DNA from: Locusta migratoria
Lineage: Eukaryota > Arthropoda > Insecta > Orthoptera > Acrididae
DNA length: 64,000 nt
Direction of reading: 5' to 3'
Assembly (NCBI GenBank): GCA_026315105.1
Contig: CM048744.1
Coordinates: forward strand, 350,921,168 to 350,985,167
In this document: positions 61,484 through 64,000 of the stretch, piece after piece
How positions within the stretch are numbered: position 1 is the first letter of the stretch
Layout of the letters: each line of letters starts with the position of its first letter
Notes under the pieces: generated by a model
What the model saw: the letters and a program-made list of their open reading frames with translations, nothing else
Databases searched by the model: none
Told to the model about the DNA's origin: nothing
Translations under genes and position numbers: made by a program

Positions 61484-61624
61484 GAGTCTGTACTGACTTA
61501 CCATTCAGTGTAACTAACAGCGTTTTCCGGGAAAACAAATAACTTCTTTGAATCAACAGATTTGCAAAATTACACCAAAGTATTTGAAATAAACAGCGTG
61601 ACTTTCACAGTGTCCGATTATAAA

Positions 61625-61752
61625 AGAAGGTGGCAAAGCAACCATTCCGAGATTTGCCTGGAGTGGTTTAGGGACATTACGAAAAACTTAAATCTGAATC
61701 AGCGTATGTGGATTTGACCTCTCGAATGCGAGTCCAGTGTGGTGCCACAGTC
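61625..61752 (-). mobile_element. SINE-C, partial
   Basis: Only the head-proximal half is present ('gagtggtttagggacattac' to 'tcgaatgcgagtccagtgtg'). The tail side is missing. Confidence 0.65.
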
Positions 61753-62008
61753 TAAAATTACAGTCATGACACTCCCACAGACTTTTGTTATACTCTGCGA
61801 CAATAGCGCTCCAAGAGGCCGGCAAGCTACGTTTCTGAATACGATATTGGATGAGTGTGAATAGTATCGTTTATATCCATTTTAACAAACTTTTTAGATT
61901 GGGGAACATTTGCAGTGTCATGAAATAGGTAATAACTTAAAAATAGCTCCACCTCTGTCTTTCTTATGTGATCCGTGATAAGGTACGAAACGATACATTA
62001 CAGCACAA

Positions 62009-62253
62009 ACCGAGCGAGGTGGCATACTGGACTCGTATTCGGAAGAATGGTGGTTCACATCCACCTCCGGCCATCCAGATTTAGGTTTTCCGTGATTTCC
62101 CTACATCACTCCAGGCAGATTCTGAGATGGTTCCTATAAAAGGGCACGGCCGCTTTCTCTCCCCATCCTTACCCAAAAATCAGAGCGCGAGCTCTGTCTC
62201 TAATGACCAAGCTGTCGACGGGACGTTAAACCCTAAGCTTCCTTCCTTCCATG
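62009..62253 (+). mobile_element. SINE-C, 9 bp target duplication
   Basis: This is a complete copy in plus orientation: head CCGAGCGAGGTGGCATACTG, the block 'tggactcgtattcgg', then the GGGACGTTAAACCCTAAG tail and (CTTC)n. ACAGCACAA flanks it at 62000-62008 and 62254-62262. Confidence 0.9.
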
Positions 62254-62269
62254 ACAGCACAAGTTATTT

Positions 62270-63200
62270 AAAATTATCTTGTAACCTACAGACTTTTACT
62301 GCATAATTTAATTTACTATTAAAAATAGAAAAGTGATTAGGAAACACCAGAAGACCTGCCATTTGGCAGAAAGACGTCGCTTTTCTACTCAGGAACGTTA
62401 ACGTTACTTCAGTATAATTCCAGTGAAATCGGTGAGGGTGGAACGAGGAAACGAATATAGAATGCAATGACTACAGTATTTAACGCACCAAATCAGCCAC
62501 CACATCTGTAGCTGAAGAAAAAACGTCACAGGCATGGGAAGAAAACGGAAAAAGAAATCACACTGTTTTCAACAAAGAACAACCCAATACCACAATTTTT
62601 GCTACAAGTGAACCACAAACGGCAAAAATCTTCAAGACATTGTCTTTTTAAGCTAAAGTAATCAAAGTAATCACACTGAGAAGAATATGCGCATATAAGA
62701 AACTTGAGTGAAGCCTAAAAATGTGCGAATCATTAGACTACATACCGAATTGATACATGTCGAAAAAACTCCTTGACATAGAAAGAACAGACCATAAAAC
62801 AAATTTATGTTTCTCTTATGTTTATATTCTACTTACTTTCAGCGGAATAGGCTGCAAATATACACCTATTCGTAAGTATTGGTTCTTGATGAAGTTTTTC
62901 ATTATACCATAGAATCAGTTAAGTTCGGCTGTTTCTACATTAATTTCATTATTATGTATATCTCTTGATATGTTCTAATGCTTGTAACGCAAAAATATAC
63001 TATTTCGTTAATTACGTACAAAAATAATTATAAACAAACATCACTGTTTCGGCGGCTCATCCACCGCAAGGAGCGCTAGTGTCGTTGCAACTGTCAGTTG
63101 GTAACAACATTCACAGCAGTGAGTGTCGTGACTGTGTATGTTACACTGTCGTGGTACCACTACATCACATCGTTCGGTGATGGGATGTCGAGTCATACGT
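62270..63200. other. unassigned AT-rich sequence
   Basis: No gene or repeat was recognised in this AT-rich stretch. Confidence 0.35.
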
Positions 63201-63219
63201 GCCATTACATCACCACCAC

Positions 63220-63250
63220 CTGATGATGGCGGAACGGCTGTCCGCAGATA
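63220..63250 (+). ncRNA. hammerhead-like motif, HH2 type (degenerate)
   Basis: CACCTGATGATGGCGGA resembles the HH2 consensus. GCGGA and TCCGC could form stem II, and 'agatatat' stands where GAAATAT is expected. The GAAA box is lost. No arm partner was found. Confidence 0.25.
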
Positions 63251-63302
63251 TATCGTGGACCTTCTACGATTCGATCCGGCATTACACACGAGAACCATGG
63301 AA

Positions 63303-64000
63303 GTAGCATCTACATCTACATGGGATACTCTGCATATCACATTTAAGTGCCTGGCAGAGGGTTCATCGAACCACCTTTATACTATTTATCTCCCATTCCA
63401 TTCTCAAATAGCGCGCGGGAAGAAAGAACACCTGAATCTGTCCGTTCCAGCTCTGATTTCTCGTATTTCATTCTGATTATCATTTCTACCTATGTAGGTG
63501 GGAGTCAACAATATATTTTCGCATTCGGATGAGAATCTTGGCGATTGGAGTTTCGTAAGTAGCCCACGCCGCAGCGATAAGCGCCGTTGTTGTAATGATT
63601 CCCATCCCAGATCCTGTATCATTTGCGTAACGCTGTCTCCCCTGTATCGTGACAATAAGAAACGAGCTGCTCTTCTTTGGACTCTTTCGATGCCCTCCGT
63701 CAAACCCACCTGATAAGGATCCCACACTGGGCTGCAATACTCCAAAAATGGACGGACAAGCGTACTGTATGCAGTCTCTTTAGTAGTTCTGTTGCATCTT
63801 TTAAGCGTTCTGCCAAGAAAACGCGATCTAGGGTTCGCCTTTCCTACGATATTATCTATGTGTTCTTTCCAATTTAAGTCTGATGTAATAGTAATGCCTA
63901 GGTATTTAGTGGAGTTTGTGGCCTTCAAACTAGATTGGTTTATCTTGTAAACAAAGTTTAATGGATTTCTTTTCGTACCCATGTGGAACACTTCACACTT
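63303..64000 (-). mobile_element. CR1-like LINE, 3' part, running off the window
   Basis: Minus-strand RT C-terminus and 3' UTR ending in the GTAGATGTAGATG simple-repeat tail near 63303. It is related to the fragments at 1.57, 12.1, 53.8 and 57.5 kb. Confidence 0.85.
63404..63991 (-). CDS. CR1-like LINE reverse transcriptase, C-terminal part
   Basis: A 195-codon frame, open toward the window edge. It has NSTKYLGITITSDLNWKEHI (the conserved Y-L-G motif after the catalytic domain) and GKANPRSRFLGRTLKRC. STLVRPFLEYCSPVWDPY (the 'R-P-x-L-E-Y-x-x-x-V-W' motif) and IERVQRRAARFL follow, and it ends RFRCSFFPRAI. A stop or shift near 63404 separates it from the terminal REWN reading seen in other copies. 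It is the best preserved copy of this family here. Whether the full element is intact cannot be seen. Confidence 0.82.
   Translation of the reverse strand: MFHMGTKRNPLNFVYKINQSSLKATNSTKYLGITITSDLNWKEHIDNIVGKANPRSRFLGRTLKRCNRTTKETAYSTLVRPFLEYCSPVWDPYQVGLTEGIERVQRRAARFLLSRYRGDSVTQMIQDLGWESLQQRRLSLRRGLLTKLQSPRFSSECENILLTPTYIGRNDNQNEIREIRAGTDRFRCSFFPRAI

Noticed and set aside
1..64000. CRISPR arrays, operons, bacterial promoters or ribosome-binding sites
   Set aside because: The sequence is animal nuclear DNA dominated by eukaryotic retroelements. The tandem repeats present are microsatellites or parts of transposons.

Overview
This window looks like intergenic or intronic DNA from a large, transposon-filled insect genome. 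The combination of tRNA-derived SINEs, a 5S-rRNA-derived SINE and RTE, CR1, Jockey and I-like LINEs matches what I know of acridid grasshoppers, most likely Schistocerca. That assignment rests on recognition, not on a search. I see no complete host gene. The only host-like signals are a CpG-rich block at about 9.86-11.25 kb with a good splice donor on the minus strand, and a short unexplained minus-strand open frame at 60.36-60.57 kb.

Layout. 0-10 kb: scattered SINEs, a CR1 3' scrap, a TIR element (5.6-6.7 kb), a small inverted-arm element at 7.77-8.07 kb with a 12-15 bp target duplication, and a 324 bp foldback at 8.8 kb. 10-20 kb: the CpG-rich block, four palindromic two-headed tRNA SINEs, a hAT element carrying a SINE, a Helitron end and LINE fragments. 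20-28 kb: a 5S SINE split by a MITE, a 1.4 kb TIR element, a PIF/Harbinger relic split by a LINE, and a 799 bp hAT-like element packed with AGTTCG motifs. 28-36 kb: SINEs, an RT relic, and a nearly full-length RTE LINE (3.29 kb, TSD GTTCATG) inside a Helitron relic. 36-42 kb: a composite with inverted arms around a Jockey fragment, itself inside a SINE, then a repeat family and a perfect-loop palindrome. 41.7-53.1 kb: an L1/Tx1-like LINE whose ORF1 is split by a young Ty3/Gypsy retrotransposon (LTRs differ at about 5 of 467 sites). 53-64 kb: CR1-like relics split by a pogo/Tigger relic (TA duplication) and by a 5'-truncated RTE with an intact 488-residue RT frame, then a solo LTR, SINE-C copies and the 3' part of a CR1-like LINE running off the end.

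How the parts relate. The window records layered insertions, and many can be ordered because target-site duplications are still readable. Non-LTR retrotransposons supply reverse transcriptase. The SINEs presumably borrow it, and one SINE tail shares a 17-base hairpin with an RTE-like LINE end. The most unusual pattern is a set of short elements whose inverted arms each carry a hammerhead-ribozyme-like core (CTGATGA, stem II, GAAA, palindromic stem III, then C or T). They recur as outward-reading pairs at 7.8-8.0, 37.0/38.4 and 40.6/53.4 kb, with single copies elsewhere. The second is the twin-headed SINE, whose four copies each have a different turn-around point. Labels such as SINE-A, SINE-B and HH1 are mine.
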